From: Anaeramoeba flamelloides
Taxonomy: Eukaryota; Metamonada; Anaeramoebidae
DNA length: 64,000 nucleotides
Direction: 5' to 3'
Assembly: GCA_027625915.1 (NCBI GenBank)
Contig: JANTQA010000032.1
Coordinates: 13,966,001-14,030,000, forward strand
The translations under genes were made by a program, and so were the position numbers. The notes beneath the pieces were generated by a model, which worked only from the letters and a program-made list of their open reading frames with translations, was not told where the DNA came from and did no database searches. Of the stretch, positions 43,000 to 53,759 are shown piece by piece; position 1 is the stretch's first letter; every line of letters begins with the position of its first letter.

Positions 43000-43490
43000 T
43001 CGATCTTATTCATTTTTTATAATTTTCGTCAATTTTTTTTTGTTTGCTTTTTTCAAATTATTCTTACTTTTTTTTCTTGAAAAATTTTTCTTTTTTTTTT
43101 TTAAGTAAAAAAGTTAATTCAATTTCAAAACAAAAAAAAATGCTTGAAACTCCAAATTAACATTCAGAAAATTGGTCCTTTGTAATTTTTTATAAATTTA
43201 TTACACCAAATATTCAAAAAACTGATTGTAAAAAATTTATTTTCCAAAGTATTTGAGATATTTTTCAATAATGTTCCAATGAAAAGTGTAATCATTTTTT
43301 TAACATTTTTTTTTGTTTGAAAATTTATCGTTTGTTGGGGTTTTTATTTGATGTATCTCAACTTTCATTAGAAGTTTATTATTTCTTAAATTTCTAAACA
43401 ATCGGAAGTTGGTTGATATTTTTAAAAAAATTGAATATTTCATTATTCGTTTGGGCCTCTTTGAGTCAAATAGAGTTATTTTCTTAATAA
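43000..43490 (+). repeat. R1 repeat, partial copy b
   Basis: About 1.2 kb downstream of the similar segment 41790-42260, in the same orientation, and followed within 40 bases by an M1 element. Confidence 0.7.
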
Positions 43491-43526
43491 TTGATAGATT
43501 AAAAAGTATTAGAATACTGTTTGATA

Positions 43527-43724
43527 CAGTCATTTTCACTTTTAAGGCACAAACTTTCAACGAAATTTACCCTACAAAAAAATCTTAAATTAAAGCACAA
43601 AATTCTAAATTCTAATAAAATAATTTGTAAAAAATAAAATATTACAAAGTTTGTGCGAAAATTTGAGATTTTTTCGTGCCTTAAATTTCGTTGGAAGTTT
43701 GTGTCTTAAAAGTGAAACTGACTG
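43527..43724. mobile_element. M1 MITE copy 5
   Basis: 198 bases with ends CAGTCATTTTCACTTTTAAG and complement GTGAAACTGACTG, flanked by TA (43525-43526 and 43725-43726). The internal M1 blocks CAAACTTTCAACGAAATTTA and GTGCCTTAAATTTCG are both present. Confidence 0.92.
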
Positions 43725-43726
43725 TA

Positions 43727-45797
43727 TATATTATCTAATTAATTTTTATTTTAACCCATTTTTTCAAATTCATCACTTTGGGATGATAATTAATAATTTA
43801 GATCATGAAATTGTACTTATTTATACTTTTATTTGTTGCTTAAATAATTAAATTAAAAGTTATATTTTTATTTTTATTTAAATACTTTATATTTCTTTAA
43901 ATTATATGAGTTAAAAACATGCAAATATTTTATTAATAATTAGTTATTTTTTTTAAATCATTTTTTTTTTTTTTTGATATATTTTCAAGATGAAACTAAA
44001 AAGGTAAATAATATATTTTTTTTTAATAAATAATTTAATCATTGAAAAATATTTATTTTATTGTTTGTTTTGTGTTGCAAAGTATGACTTGAAAGAAAAT
44101 TATTTATTTTGATATTATTTTTAATTATCAATATTTCTATTAAAATTTCAACAGGCAAAAATAATCCGGAATAGGTAATTTAACAAGCCTAAATTGGATA
44201 TAAACTATTTTTTAAAAAAAATTTGACAAACTTAATAATGTTAATGGAAGTTTTTTTGAAGGTACATCCAATATTCTTATTAAAAAATATTTTCAAATTT
44301 TTGGATCAGCATCATGTTTTCTAATTTTGTAAATTTTTATTTTTACATTTTTTTTTGTTTTTCTTTTTTTTTTATGATATATTTTTTTTTTTGATTTCTT
44401 TATTTTCTTTTTTTTCTTTTTTTTTGAAAAATTTTTTGTTTTTTTTTTTTTTATTTTTTTTTTTCTTTTTAATACTTTTTATTTGCAAAAGACGAAAAGA
44501 AAAAAAAAAAAGATCTTCAAAAAGACCAATAATCACGTTAGTAAATTGAGAATATTTAATGTTTTTTAAAACAAATATAATTATTATCAAAAATCTTTTT
44601 AACCCTTTTTTAGTAAAAATTCATATATTATAGATAATACTTATTTCAAAAATTGTTATCCTTTTTTTTTTTTTTTTAGGTTTTTGGTTTTATTTTTTTT
44701 TTTAATTTTTAAAACACCAGGTTTTTTTATATATTTATAATGATTTAAAATGGAGTTAATTATAAAAATTTAAGAATGGGTTGATTTCTGTTGAATACTT
44801 ATATTGTGTGACCCACTTTTACTTTTTAAGACAACACTATAATTAAATGATAAAATTCAAAAATTAAAGTTAGATAAAACAACTACTTATTTTAACTTTT
44901 CATCTTTAATAATTAAGTTTATTAACAATTTAATATAAAAATTTCAGAACTTGAAATTCTTGAGGCTATTGTATTTAATTTTGTTAGTATAACCAGCTTT
45001 TTTAAAAGTCTGAAGTATAGCTAAAAGGGTATTTTTGGGGATAAAAAATAACTAATCCTCTGAAGTGTGAATTTAATTTTAATTCAGCTTGGGGGTATTT
45101 ACTTTGATATAGATAATAACGAATAGTTCTGGAAATGCAGTACTCATTTGATAAAAATGAAATCGAGTAAAAAAATACATTATGGTAATTATTGCCCTGT
45201 CTGTTAAGTGCCTAGTTTTTTTTTAATTTTTGTAATAAACTGAAAATTTTTAGAAATTTTCGGTTTATTATCTTAAATTAAAAAAAACTAACGAAAATCA
45301 ATAGACTTTTCAAATAAACAAAAAACTCAAGAAAACCTAACGGAAAATCAAAAAAAAAAGATTTTTTTAAATTTATATTAATAAATTTTTCTATAATAGT
45401 CAAAATAATTGATTATCCATTTGAAAGATATTTATTAAAATTTAAAACTATATAAAATATATGATTATAACTTCTTAACTGTGAAAAAACAAATATACAA
45501 ATTTTTTACGATTAAATTTGGAAAAAATATGAAGAGAAACTTGAAAATTGGATTTAGCAACTTTAATTGTTTAATATTTCATAAAATGGTTTTTGATCAA
45601 AGATCTTATATTAACCAAGAGTGTTTATTATAATTAAAGTTTTCTAAAAGTAATATATTAGTAAATATTTCGTTTTATTTTCGACAATTTTTTGAATGAT
45701 CATGATCTTTTGCTAGAATTCAATTTACAAACTATTTTTCAAATTGTTTTTATCCAAATATCCATTTTCATTAAAAAAAAAGACGACTTTTAAATGT
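43727..45797. other. Intergenic DNA, mostly R1 repeat
   Basis: T-rich spacer (43860-44270) is followed by R1 copy 1 (44270-45700). Open frames at 44355-44590 on both strands are poly-Phe/poly-Lys artefacts of homopolymer tracts. No gene was seen before the tRNA. Confidence 0.6.
44270..45700 (+). repeat. R1 dispersed repeat, copy 1 (longest)
   Basis: Shares a long ordered series with 51205-52435, 53760-54760 and 60960-62340: TTTTCAAATTTTTGGAT, AGGTTTTTGGTTTTATTTT, TGAGGCTATTGTATTT, GTTAATA-type sequence, CAGCTTGGGGGTATTTAC, GATAATAACGAATAG, GTTAAGTGCCTAG, ATATGATTATAAC and AACTTTAATTGTTTAATAT. It covers about 1.4 kb without coding capacity. It contains the unoccupied site for the M3 element found in the 53.8-kb copy. 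Confidence 0.85.
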
Positions 45798-45869
45798 GCA
45801 TCTTTAGTTCAGGGGTAGAATGTTTCACTAGTAATGAAAAGGTCATAAGTTCGAATCTTATAAGATGCA
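45798..45869 (+). tRNA. tRNA-Thr (anticodon AGT)
   Basis: A complete 72-base cloverleaf: acceptor GCATCTT pairs fully with AAGATGC plus discriminator A; the D arm is GTTC-AGGGGTA-GAAT; the anticodon arm is TTTCA-CTAGTAA-TGAAA with T33 before AGT; the T arm is ATAAG-TTCGAAT-CTTAT, fully paired. No intron and no encoded CCA, as usual in eukaryotes. A34 is expected to become inosine, so it would read ACU, ACC and ACA. The stems are A/T-rich outside the acceptor, in keeping with the genome. Confidence 0.93.
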
Positions 45870-45870
45870 A

Positions 45871-45879
45871 TTTTTTTTT
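45871..45879 (+). terminator. Pol III terminator of the tRNA gene
   Basis: A run of nine T begins two bases after the discriminator base of the tRNA, the usual RNA polymerase III stop signal. Confidence 0.85.
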
Positions 45880-46345
45880 CTTTTATCCTTTTTCAATTAA
45901 GCTAATGTTGATCTTTTAGTTTTGCATCTTTATCTTTCTTAAACCAATAAGGAATTTTTTTTTAGAATCCAAAAAAAATCAATTTTTTAAAAAGTTTCCT
46001 TTTTAACAAATATTTTGAATAAATTTCACAAGCAAAATCTTGTTTGTTGAGTTATATATTACAGTTTTTGCAATTGCAAACATTTTTAAAAAATCGTTTT
46101 AAGAGCTTTATCACCCTTAAAGATCTTATTAAATAACTTTGCTTATTTTCGATAACTTCTCAAAATATTCCAACACCATTACCTGTTTAAAATATTTTAA
46201 TCATTAATTCATCCACCACTATTTAAAAGTGCAAAACAAAACAGAAAGACCCATTATATACTATTTATCAACTTCAAATACTCTGAAAATAAAAAATAAA
46301 AATATTATAAATATCATTTTTTAAAACTTTGCTTTAATTTTATTT
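45880..46345. other. Spacer between tRNA and membrane-protein gene
   Basis: About 470 bases of AT-rich sequence. It should hold the promoter of the downstream gene. No other feature was seen. Confidence 0.6.
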
Positions 46346-47569
46346 ATGTCTGACTGTAAGTATCTTTTTTTTTTTTTTAAATTTTTTCTATTTAAAAACA
46401 CTCCAAACAACTTTATTAATATTAATCTATTTTTGAATTGTGTTTCTTATTTTTAATGTTCCAAATCAACCCATCTAAAAGCAACCGAAGAAAAACAAGT
46501 AGAAATTTCTGAGGAAATTTCCGAAAAAGAAATAACAAACGAACAACCAGAAGAAAAATTAGAAGAACAAACTGAAGAAAAAGAAGAACCAAAAAAAGAA
46601 GAACCAAAAGAAAAAGAAGAAGAAAAGCCAAAAGAAAAAGAAGAAGAAAAAGAAGAAAAAGAAGAAAAAGAAGAAAAAGAAGAAAAAGAAGAAAAAAAAT
46701 GTGAAGGTAAAAAATCTCCATGTTGTTGTAATTGGAACGATCTCAAAACATCTTTCAAAAAAAAAATTCAAGAAATTGATTGGGAATCGGTAAGCTTTCA
46801 ATTCCATAATTTTTTTCCTTTTTTGCTTTACTCTTTTTTTTATTTTTGATTTCTTTTTTTTTTTTTTTTTGCATTTTTTGAGGATTTTAAAAATCTTTTC
46901 TTTTCTTTTCTTTTTAATTTCTGAGTCTCTCAAAGTACACAGACAAGACTCAGTTCCAAAAAACAAAAAACAAAAAATACAATGTTTTCAAAAATTTTTT
47001 AACAAAGAAAACAAAACAAAACAAAAAAAAAGAACCTTCTATCTTTCTTTTTTATTTTTCTGAAAATGAATGTTGTTTGTTGAATCCTAAAATTACTAAA
47101 AAATTGATTTGCTTTCTTTTTTTTTTTTTTTTTCCCCGACTCTTTTTTACCATATTTTGAATTTTAACAGATCAAAGGTGATGTGAAACAAAGTGGAATA
47201 GTGCCCCAAGCACATATCATTTTTTTTGCACTCAACATTCTTGGAGTAATCTTTTGCATGTTCTTAAACACCACAGTAATCACTATTCTTACAACAATCT
47301 TTGTATACCATTTCAGCAAATTAGACGGGGAACACACCGAAGAAGCCAACAAATTGAAAAAATCCAATAAAAAGCTTAAGCTTATTGCCTTCCATCTTCC
47401 ATTTATCCCATTTATCCTTATGCGAGGAAACTGCTCTTGCTTTTGGAGGGCTGTCGGAAATATGACTGGTCACTCTACCTTACTCTATGAACTTGGCTTC
47501 AGATTATATGGAAAATTCAAAGACACACTCGTTAAAATTTGCCCTTGTGAAGGTTGTTGTAACAAATAA
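46346..47569 (+). CDS. Acidic-tailed membrane-hairpin protein, three exons
   Basis: Exons 46346-46355, 46482-46789 and 47171-47569, with introns of 126 bases (GTAAGT...AAAAG) and 381 bases (GTAAGC...TTTAACAG). The joins keep one frame and give 238 residues. The first exon encodes only MSD plus one base. Residues 4-76 are Glu/Lys-rich. A Cys cluster (84-86), NWNDLKTSFKKKIQEIDWES and then two closely spaced hydrophobic segments (about 121-138 and 139-155, HIIFFALNILGVIFCMF and VITILTTIFVYHF) follow. A third, weaker hydrophobic stretch lies near 175-190. The end, CPCEGCCNK, is another Cys cluster, a possible acylation site. The charged tail plus hairpin recalls reticulon- or PRA1-like ER/Golgi shaping proteins, but I recognise no signature. 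Function is unknown. Confidence 0.85.
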
Positions 47570-50500
47570 ATCAAAAGTGTTTCTTATTTTGATTCTTAGT
47601 TACTTAACTCCATTTCCAGAGTCACCAATTAGCAACCAGACTTTTAGCTATTTTCTCATCGATTTTTCGCTTTATTAGAACTCTAGAATAAACCAAATAA
47701 AAAATAATAAAAAAACTTATTTTATTCACAAAACAATGATCTTGAAATTGATATTTTTTTTTAATTCTTATTTTTAAATAATTGCTTTCATTTTATTTTT
47801 TTTTGTTTTATAAAATCGGTATTAAAGTTATAGATAAACGCAACAATATCTCACAAGGGTAGTTAAGTGTGTTATTATTTTGAGTGTAGCATCTTTCTTT
47901 TGTTAATTATTAATGAACTTTAAAAAATGATATCAATAATCATTTAATTTAAACTCGCACACTTAAAAATATATTTCATTTTGTATTAAACACATTGAAA
48001 TTAAATATCCTTATAAAATCTATTTCAATGTTTAGAAATACAATGAAAGGGTTTGAAGAGCTTTCAATTTATCTTTTTATTTCAGATAATGGCTGTTTGT
48101 TTCATGTATTCAAATCAATTTTGTTTTGTAGCATAGTTTTAAATGGAAATATTTTTGATCAATTTCATTCATTCCAAGATAAAAAAACAACATAAGATTA
48201 TTGAAAAACAAGATTCTGAAATATTTTGAAATAAACCCATTTCCAGAAATTGATAAATTACTTAAAATCAAAAATAGGTGAAAAAAAAAAAAACTATTTT
48301 TTGTATTTTTCCAAACCTAATATAAAACCCCATTAAATTTAATGAGTAAATGTGTTTTTTAATAAGTAATCATTTACTATATAAATAAAAAATATATAAA
48401 AATAAAAATAATAAAATAAAAATATCGATGTTTAAAATATTTATAATGGGCGGAACAAAAAATGTATTGGTAAATTTGTTGAAATTTCTTTAACAATTAG
48501 TGATCGATCAAAGGAATAGATACTATAAATTAATCTTATATCACCTTTTCTTTTTTTTAAAAAAAAAACAACTTTAACCTTCTTTAAATCATTGGAAAAA
48601 TAATCCCAAATCTACTATTTATATCAAAATAAATGAACCAACATTTACATTGAGCTTTCCCCTAAAATAGATTTTTAAATCATGTAACATTTCAAAGATT
48701 TAATTATCAAGAGAAGACTAAATAATTAATTCCGCTTTTAGAATTCGAGAATTTGTTGATTTATTTCTTTGATAGATTTTTTTTGGAAAGTTGAATGAAA
48801 ATTTGAACGTTTTTATTTTGATTTGCAAATAAGGAAATCTATTACCTAACTGAAAAAAAAGGATATGAAAAGAAAAAGAAGAAATGAAAACGTTTTACAA
48901 ATCAAAATTATTTCCAAATTGAATATCGAGTTTAATTTTTTTATTCTTCCAATTATTTTAACTGTGACAATAATTTTGGAATTTAGTGGAGAATTTAATT
49001 TGGAGAAGGAAATAAACCCAAACAAAAAAAAAAAATGAGAATAATATTTTAATCTCCCAATTATTTCAAATTTGGTTAGAAGTGGGGTGTTTCCATTCTT
49101 TGACTGTTTGAAACGTGTCAACAATTATGATATTAGTTTGGTTATTGAGAAAGTAAATCAATCAGTTTTTGGTAAAATTATTTTATTTTAAATAAAATAT
49201 TTTTTTTATCTTTAACCCTAAAAGAAATTTTGAAAATGATTTCGAAAGAAATATTTTTTTGAAAAGATGTATTTTGGGATATTTTTGAGAAAATTTTCAT
49301 ATTTATTCAAATACTTTAATTAATAATATCATCACAGTCTATTTAAAGATAGTTTTTTTCTTGTATTAAAAATCGATATATCGGTATTTTATGATACATC
49401 ATAATAATCCAAAATGTTTTTTCCTTTCAAAAATACGTTCAATTGTTTTTATTAATATTTTCACTTAATTCAGATTATTTTTCTTTTTTTATTTTTCTTT
49501 TTTATTTTATTTAAACTTCTATCTCAAAGAACATGGGTTTATTTAATAAATAAATTATTTCTCAAAAATATGATACCTTCTGTTTAAAAAAAAAATTAAT
49601 AATAAAAAGAACATTTGATTTTCACATTTTATTTTCATCAAATAAAGGATTTTATTTTTTTTTTATCTAAACCCCCATTTTAAATCTCGAGATCAATAGC
49701 TTCAACTTTTTCAATTATTTTTTATATGCTTGAAATTTCGGCTTTATACAGATAAAATTGAAAATTTTAAATGGATTTATCAAAAAGTTACTCTTTTGTA
49801 AAAAAAAAATAGAAAGATGAAAAAATATTATTTTTAAAATAACATCTTTAAATAAAAAAAAATTCTTGTAAAAATGTTTTTACGATTTGAAAAAATGAAG
49901 AAAAAAAAATTTAGTATTTTGTTTGAGATCTGAATTTTTCGAATTTTTTTTAAAAATTCCTTTTGTATTATAATAATTTTTTTTTTTTTTTTGCTTATTC
50001 TGGTGAATTCTGAATGTGGTATATGTAGATATACAATATTTCAAAAAGGTTTTAAATTTTTACAATTTTTTTTAAAGGTATTTGTATTATAATAATTGTA
50101 TATTTTTTTCTTTTTCCAGAATCTTTCTCCATTTTCTATGTCAAGAAAAAAATGGAATGATTTGGTATTCTTTCATTTAAAAAATATAAAAAAAAATAAC
50201 TAAAAAAAAATATTTTCAGATTTTACTCTTTTTCTTAAAATGATTTAAAACAACTTTAGAACATATATTTATTAAGATAACGAGATACACTGAAAAGATT
50301 CGAATTGTTAATTCATAAAAAACTAGTACTATAAAGACATGATATCCGTGTATATTGACATCTCATTACATATGAAAAAAAATCATAAGAATGAATACTT
50401 TTATTTTCTGTTTTTTAGTGTTCTATGTTTGTTTTTTTTTTCAATAATAATCTACTTTTCTAGTGTTGATTTTGTTTATTTGGCATTTTTTTAACAAAAG

Positions 50501-50756
50501 AGTAAAACAGAATGAATTGGGGAAAACTCATTTGGGAATTATTTTTTTTGAATTTAAAAGAATTTAGTAACCTACTAAATTGATCTCTCTTCCTTTGAAT
50601 TCTGGAAAAGAGGCATTAAGTTTTTTTTTGATTTGAGAAAAAATAAGAATTATTTTAAATTTTTCTTATATTTTATAAAGTTAAAATAACCTTGTATATC
50701 CTATTCTACTCTTTCTGAATTTCAGAAGACGTATAATCTATATAAAAATCTTCAAA
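47570..50756. other. AT-rich intergenic DNA
   Basis: It contains the 3' flank of the membrane-protein gene and a CATTCAGCTTTCC-family element (48605-48830). Otherwise T/A-rich sequence with poly-T runs. Frames such as 47995-48195 and 48846-49124 are unrecognised. No gene was found. Confidence 0.55.
48605..48830. repeat. CATTCAGCTTTCC-family element, copy 3
   Basis: Left arm ATAAATGAACC then TTACATTGAGCTTTCCCC; right arm TTTTGGAAAGTTGAATGAAAA. The middle has TAATTAATTCCGCTTTTAGAATT, as in copy 1. More diverged than the other two copies. Confidence 0.65.
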
Positions 50757-50955
50757 AGTGGTCAGTTCTAGTTTTAAGATACCAACTTTCAACGAAATGT
50801 ATGGTGCAAAAAAAACATCAAATTAAATAACATTTTTTGAAAATTGTTTTTTTATAAAAGATTTTACTTGAATTTGAATTTTGTGCCTTAATTTTAGGTT
50901 TTTCTTTTTCCTTAAATTTGGTTAAAAGTGTGTGCCTTAAAAGTGGAACTGACTG
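50757..50955. mobile_element. M1 MITE copy 6 (decayed left end)
   Basis: The right end AAAAGTGGAACTGACTG with TA (50956-50957) is intact. The left end reads GTGGTCAGTTCTAGTTTTAAG and has lost a clear TA. Internal M1 blocks are recognisable (CAACTTTCAACGAAAT, GTGCCTTAATTTTAG). Confidence 0.8.
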
Positions 50956-51204
50956 TATAATTACTCATAATTTTGTAATCTAAAAATAGCCAAGTGGTAT
51001 AAGATTGTGCATTTCATCTACTATATAAGCCTACTTACGTTGTAACCTGATTTAACTCCATATCCTAGAAATGATGGTTAACTTAATGGTGTTCAATACT
51101 CCCTATCAAATTCAGCACGCCTGGTACCAAATATAAACACTCACTGAAATAAAATAGATTTCAAAATTTTTGAATCACTTTACAATCTTAATCGAAGTTG
51201 TTTT

Positions 51205-52435
51205 GAGGGTTTATTCCGGTATTTTTATCAAAAAAATATTTTCAAATTTTTGGATGAGAATCATTTTTTAATAATTTTGCAAATTTTACTTTTTCTTTTT
51301 CTTTTTCTTTTTCTTTTTCTTCTTTTTTTTTTTTCTTTATCTTTTTTTTCTTTTTTTTTTTTTTTTTTTTTTTTTTTTGGAAAAGATCATGTGGAAAAAA
51401 AAAAGAGATTTTCGAAAAGACAAACAATCATTTAGAAAATTGAAACTATGTAATGTTTTTTCAAATGGATTTAATTATTCGTACAAAATCTTGTTATCAA
51501 ACTTTTTTTCAGTGAAAGTTCAGTAATAAAAAATTGGTATTGTTCATTTCAAAAATTGGAGCGATTGAGTTTTTTTTTAGGTTTTTGGTTTTATTTTTTT
51601 TTTTATTATTTAAAATATCGGGTTTTTATATATTAGAATGATATAAAAGCGAATTGAAAATCAGATTCAATTATTTGTTGTTCTTGAATACAAAGGGGTA
51701 TTTTTTCACCAGTTTATTATTAATACAGGTGACTGGCATGAAAAAATAAAATTCAAAATTTCAAGTTAAACAAAAATATTACAATAATTAATCTTTCATC
51801 TTTTTAATCGGGTTTATTTACAATATAATAAACAGTCCATTTCTTAACAATCTTGGGACTGTTGTATTTATTTTTGTTAATATTACCACAATTTTTAGAA
51901 GTCTCTTGTCTAGAAAAAAGGTCTATTTTGTGGTAAATTTTTTTAAATAGGGTGTGGCTTTTACATTTCTGTTAATTCAACTTAAATATATTTTTTGAAT
52001 TGAAAATAACTATAGTTTTAACAACACTTTTATCATCTAAAAAAACTTATACCTATAAAAAATAATACCTGATGATAAATATTGAGTGTCCAATTTTTTT
52101 TTTTATTTTCTACTTTTTGGAATAAACCGTAAAGTTAAGAAATTTTTGTTTTATTTCAAAAATTAAAAAAAAATTAACGAAAGTTTCCTAGATTTTCCAA
52201 AATTAAAAAGAATTGAGTAAAATCTTTGATTTTTCTCTATTCTTTTAAATTCTGGAAAACATAAGGGTAAAATCAAAAAAAAAATATTTTTTTCTCTTTA
52301 AAGAATAAATAGTTCTTAAATAGTATAAATAATTGATTCCCTATTTGAAATGTATTCATTGGATTTAAAATACTTTTAAAATATAATAAAATGACCTCTT
52401 GGCTGTGAAGAAATTTTTTTTAAAAATTGTTATAT
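51205..52435 (+). repeat. R1 dispersed repeat, copy 2
   Basis: Shares TTTTCAAATTTTTGGATGAG, AGGTTTTTGGTTTTATTTT, GACTGTTGTATTTATTTTTG, GAAGTCTCTTGTCTAGAAAA, TTCAACTT and CTTTTAAAATATAATAAAATG with the other copies. It ends where R2 copy 2 begins. An R5 hairpin (52183-52265) lies inside at the same place as in the 61-kb copy. Confidence 0.83.
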
Positions 52436-52437
52436 TT

Positions 52438-52622
52438 AGGGGATTAGCGTCTACCAATGAGGGGCCTGGGAACAAAGTATGTAGTTATTGGGCTTAACCA
52501 CATTAGTTCTACGTGGTTCAAATGTCTCTCAAAAATCAATTAGTCATTCAATAGTAATATTTGTTGATCTCATCAATTAAAAATGATCTAGGTATAAGTA
52601 AAAAACACAACAATTTCAGAGG
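52438..52622 (+). repeat. R2 dispersed repeat, copy 2
   Basis: Partner of 17041-17225. It starts GGGGATTAGCGTCTACCAAT, has GGTTCAAATGTCTCTC about 65 bases on, and ends AACAATTTCAG. It lies inside or at the end of R1 copy 2, at a point where other R1 copies continue without it, so it probably inserted there. Confidence 0.78.
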
Positions 52623-53759
52623 ATTTAAAGAAGACAATTCAAAAAAAAAAAAAAAAAATTCTAAGAGTAAAATTGTTATTTAAACTTCAGCATTTATCTC
52701 TGAATATTGTCGGGTCTTTAAAGTTCTTCAAAGGAGTTTTTTAAGTTAAAAAAACGGCCAGGTATTTTCGATTTTAATGTAATTTTCGGATTATTTCAAA
52801 TAAAAATAATTTCCCAAGTATTTCAATATTATATCATTCTGTTAATTAATATTAATTTAAATTATTTTTAGAACTTAAAGTTTTGTACTCTACCCCATAT
52901 ATATAAGAAAATTTTTATAATTCATAAGGTTGGAGTCTCTAAAAGAATTTATTTACAACAAAAAATAATAATAATAATAATATATATATTAACTATTAAC
53001 TGTGTATATGTACTTAGTAAACCCAAGATGCTGTTGGGAGTAAATGGTTCAAAATATTAGAGTTTTGTATTGGAATTATCTTGCAATCAAGATTACTATT
53101 GAAATTTCATTTTTTTTTATTTTTTTTTTTTTATTGGGGGGGGGGGGTTAAACTTAAACTTATCGGGTTTTTTAATTCGGGTTTTTTTGTATTTTTCAAC
53201 AATCCTTTTTGTTTCTGGGTAAGTATTATCTAATATAGATATAAACCCTAGAAATAATCGAGGTATATTAAAAAGGGTCATATTTTATATATTATTGTGT
53301 ATGGTGGTGATTGTATCCAGGTCGAGTGTACTTTTACAAAAGAATTTTTATAGAAATTTTAATCATTGGATGTGTGAGTATTTGTAATTTGTGTTATTTA
53401 GTCCAATAAAAATATTTTACTATTTTATTATTTTTTTTATTTTTTCTTGATTTTTTTTAACTTTTTTTTTTTTCTTTAATTTTCTTTTTTAGAATTTTTA
53501 AAAGTTTTTACTCTTCAGATTTGATTCATTCCACAAACAACAACACGTGTGCTTTGATAGGGGCAGGGTATTTGTTGGTGTGTGGGAAGGGTATATCTTT
53601 CATTGGTGTATCTTTATGATCATCTGTTGTTTAAATTTATTAAACATGCAAGTTTATTTATGTAGATTGTGAAATAATGGTTTACTTTTCACAAGTGGGT
53701 GGTCTCCATTTTAATGTGTATTTGAATTTTAACAGTGTGAAATTTTATGTCTCCTGAAA

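Larger units (their letters stand above)
41221..43526. other. Repeat-derived intergenic DNA
   Basis: A T-rich 3' flank (41230-41340) is followed by two partial R1 copies (41790-42260 and 43000-43490), R5 hairpins (42291-42350, 42475-42670, 42752-42832), a (TA)n tract (42881-42902) and an AAAT tract (42966-42990). Minus-strand frames at 42042-42257 and 43300-43560 share RLFRN.RNNKL because both lie in the repeat. Confidence 0.6.
50958..53759. other. Repeat-rich intergenic DNA
   Basis: R1 copy 2 (51205-52435) and R2 copy 2 (52438-52622) occupy the left part. 52623-53759 has simple sequence (AAT repeats near 52965, a run of about 13 G at 53136-53148, long T-runs) and nothing recognisable as a gene. 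Confidence 0.6.

Noticed and set aside
42042-43560. Two minus-strand frames sharing RLFRN.RNNKL as a possible paralogous gene pair
   Set aside because: Both lie inside duplicated R1 sequence. Similarity extends beyond the frames and no start or family is convincing.
46422-46966. Minus-strand Leu/Phe/Ser-rich frames
   Set aside because: Antisense to the Glu/Lys-rich exon 2 of the membrane-hairpin gene.
50985-51050. TAGCCAAGTGGTATAAGATTG, a possible class II tRNA
   Set aside because: Only the D-arm region looks right. No T loop or pairing acceptor could be found.
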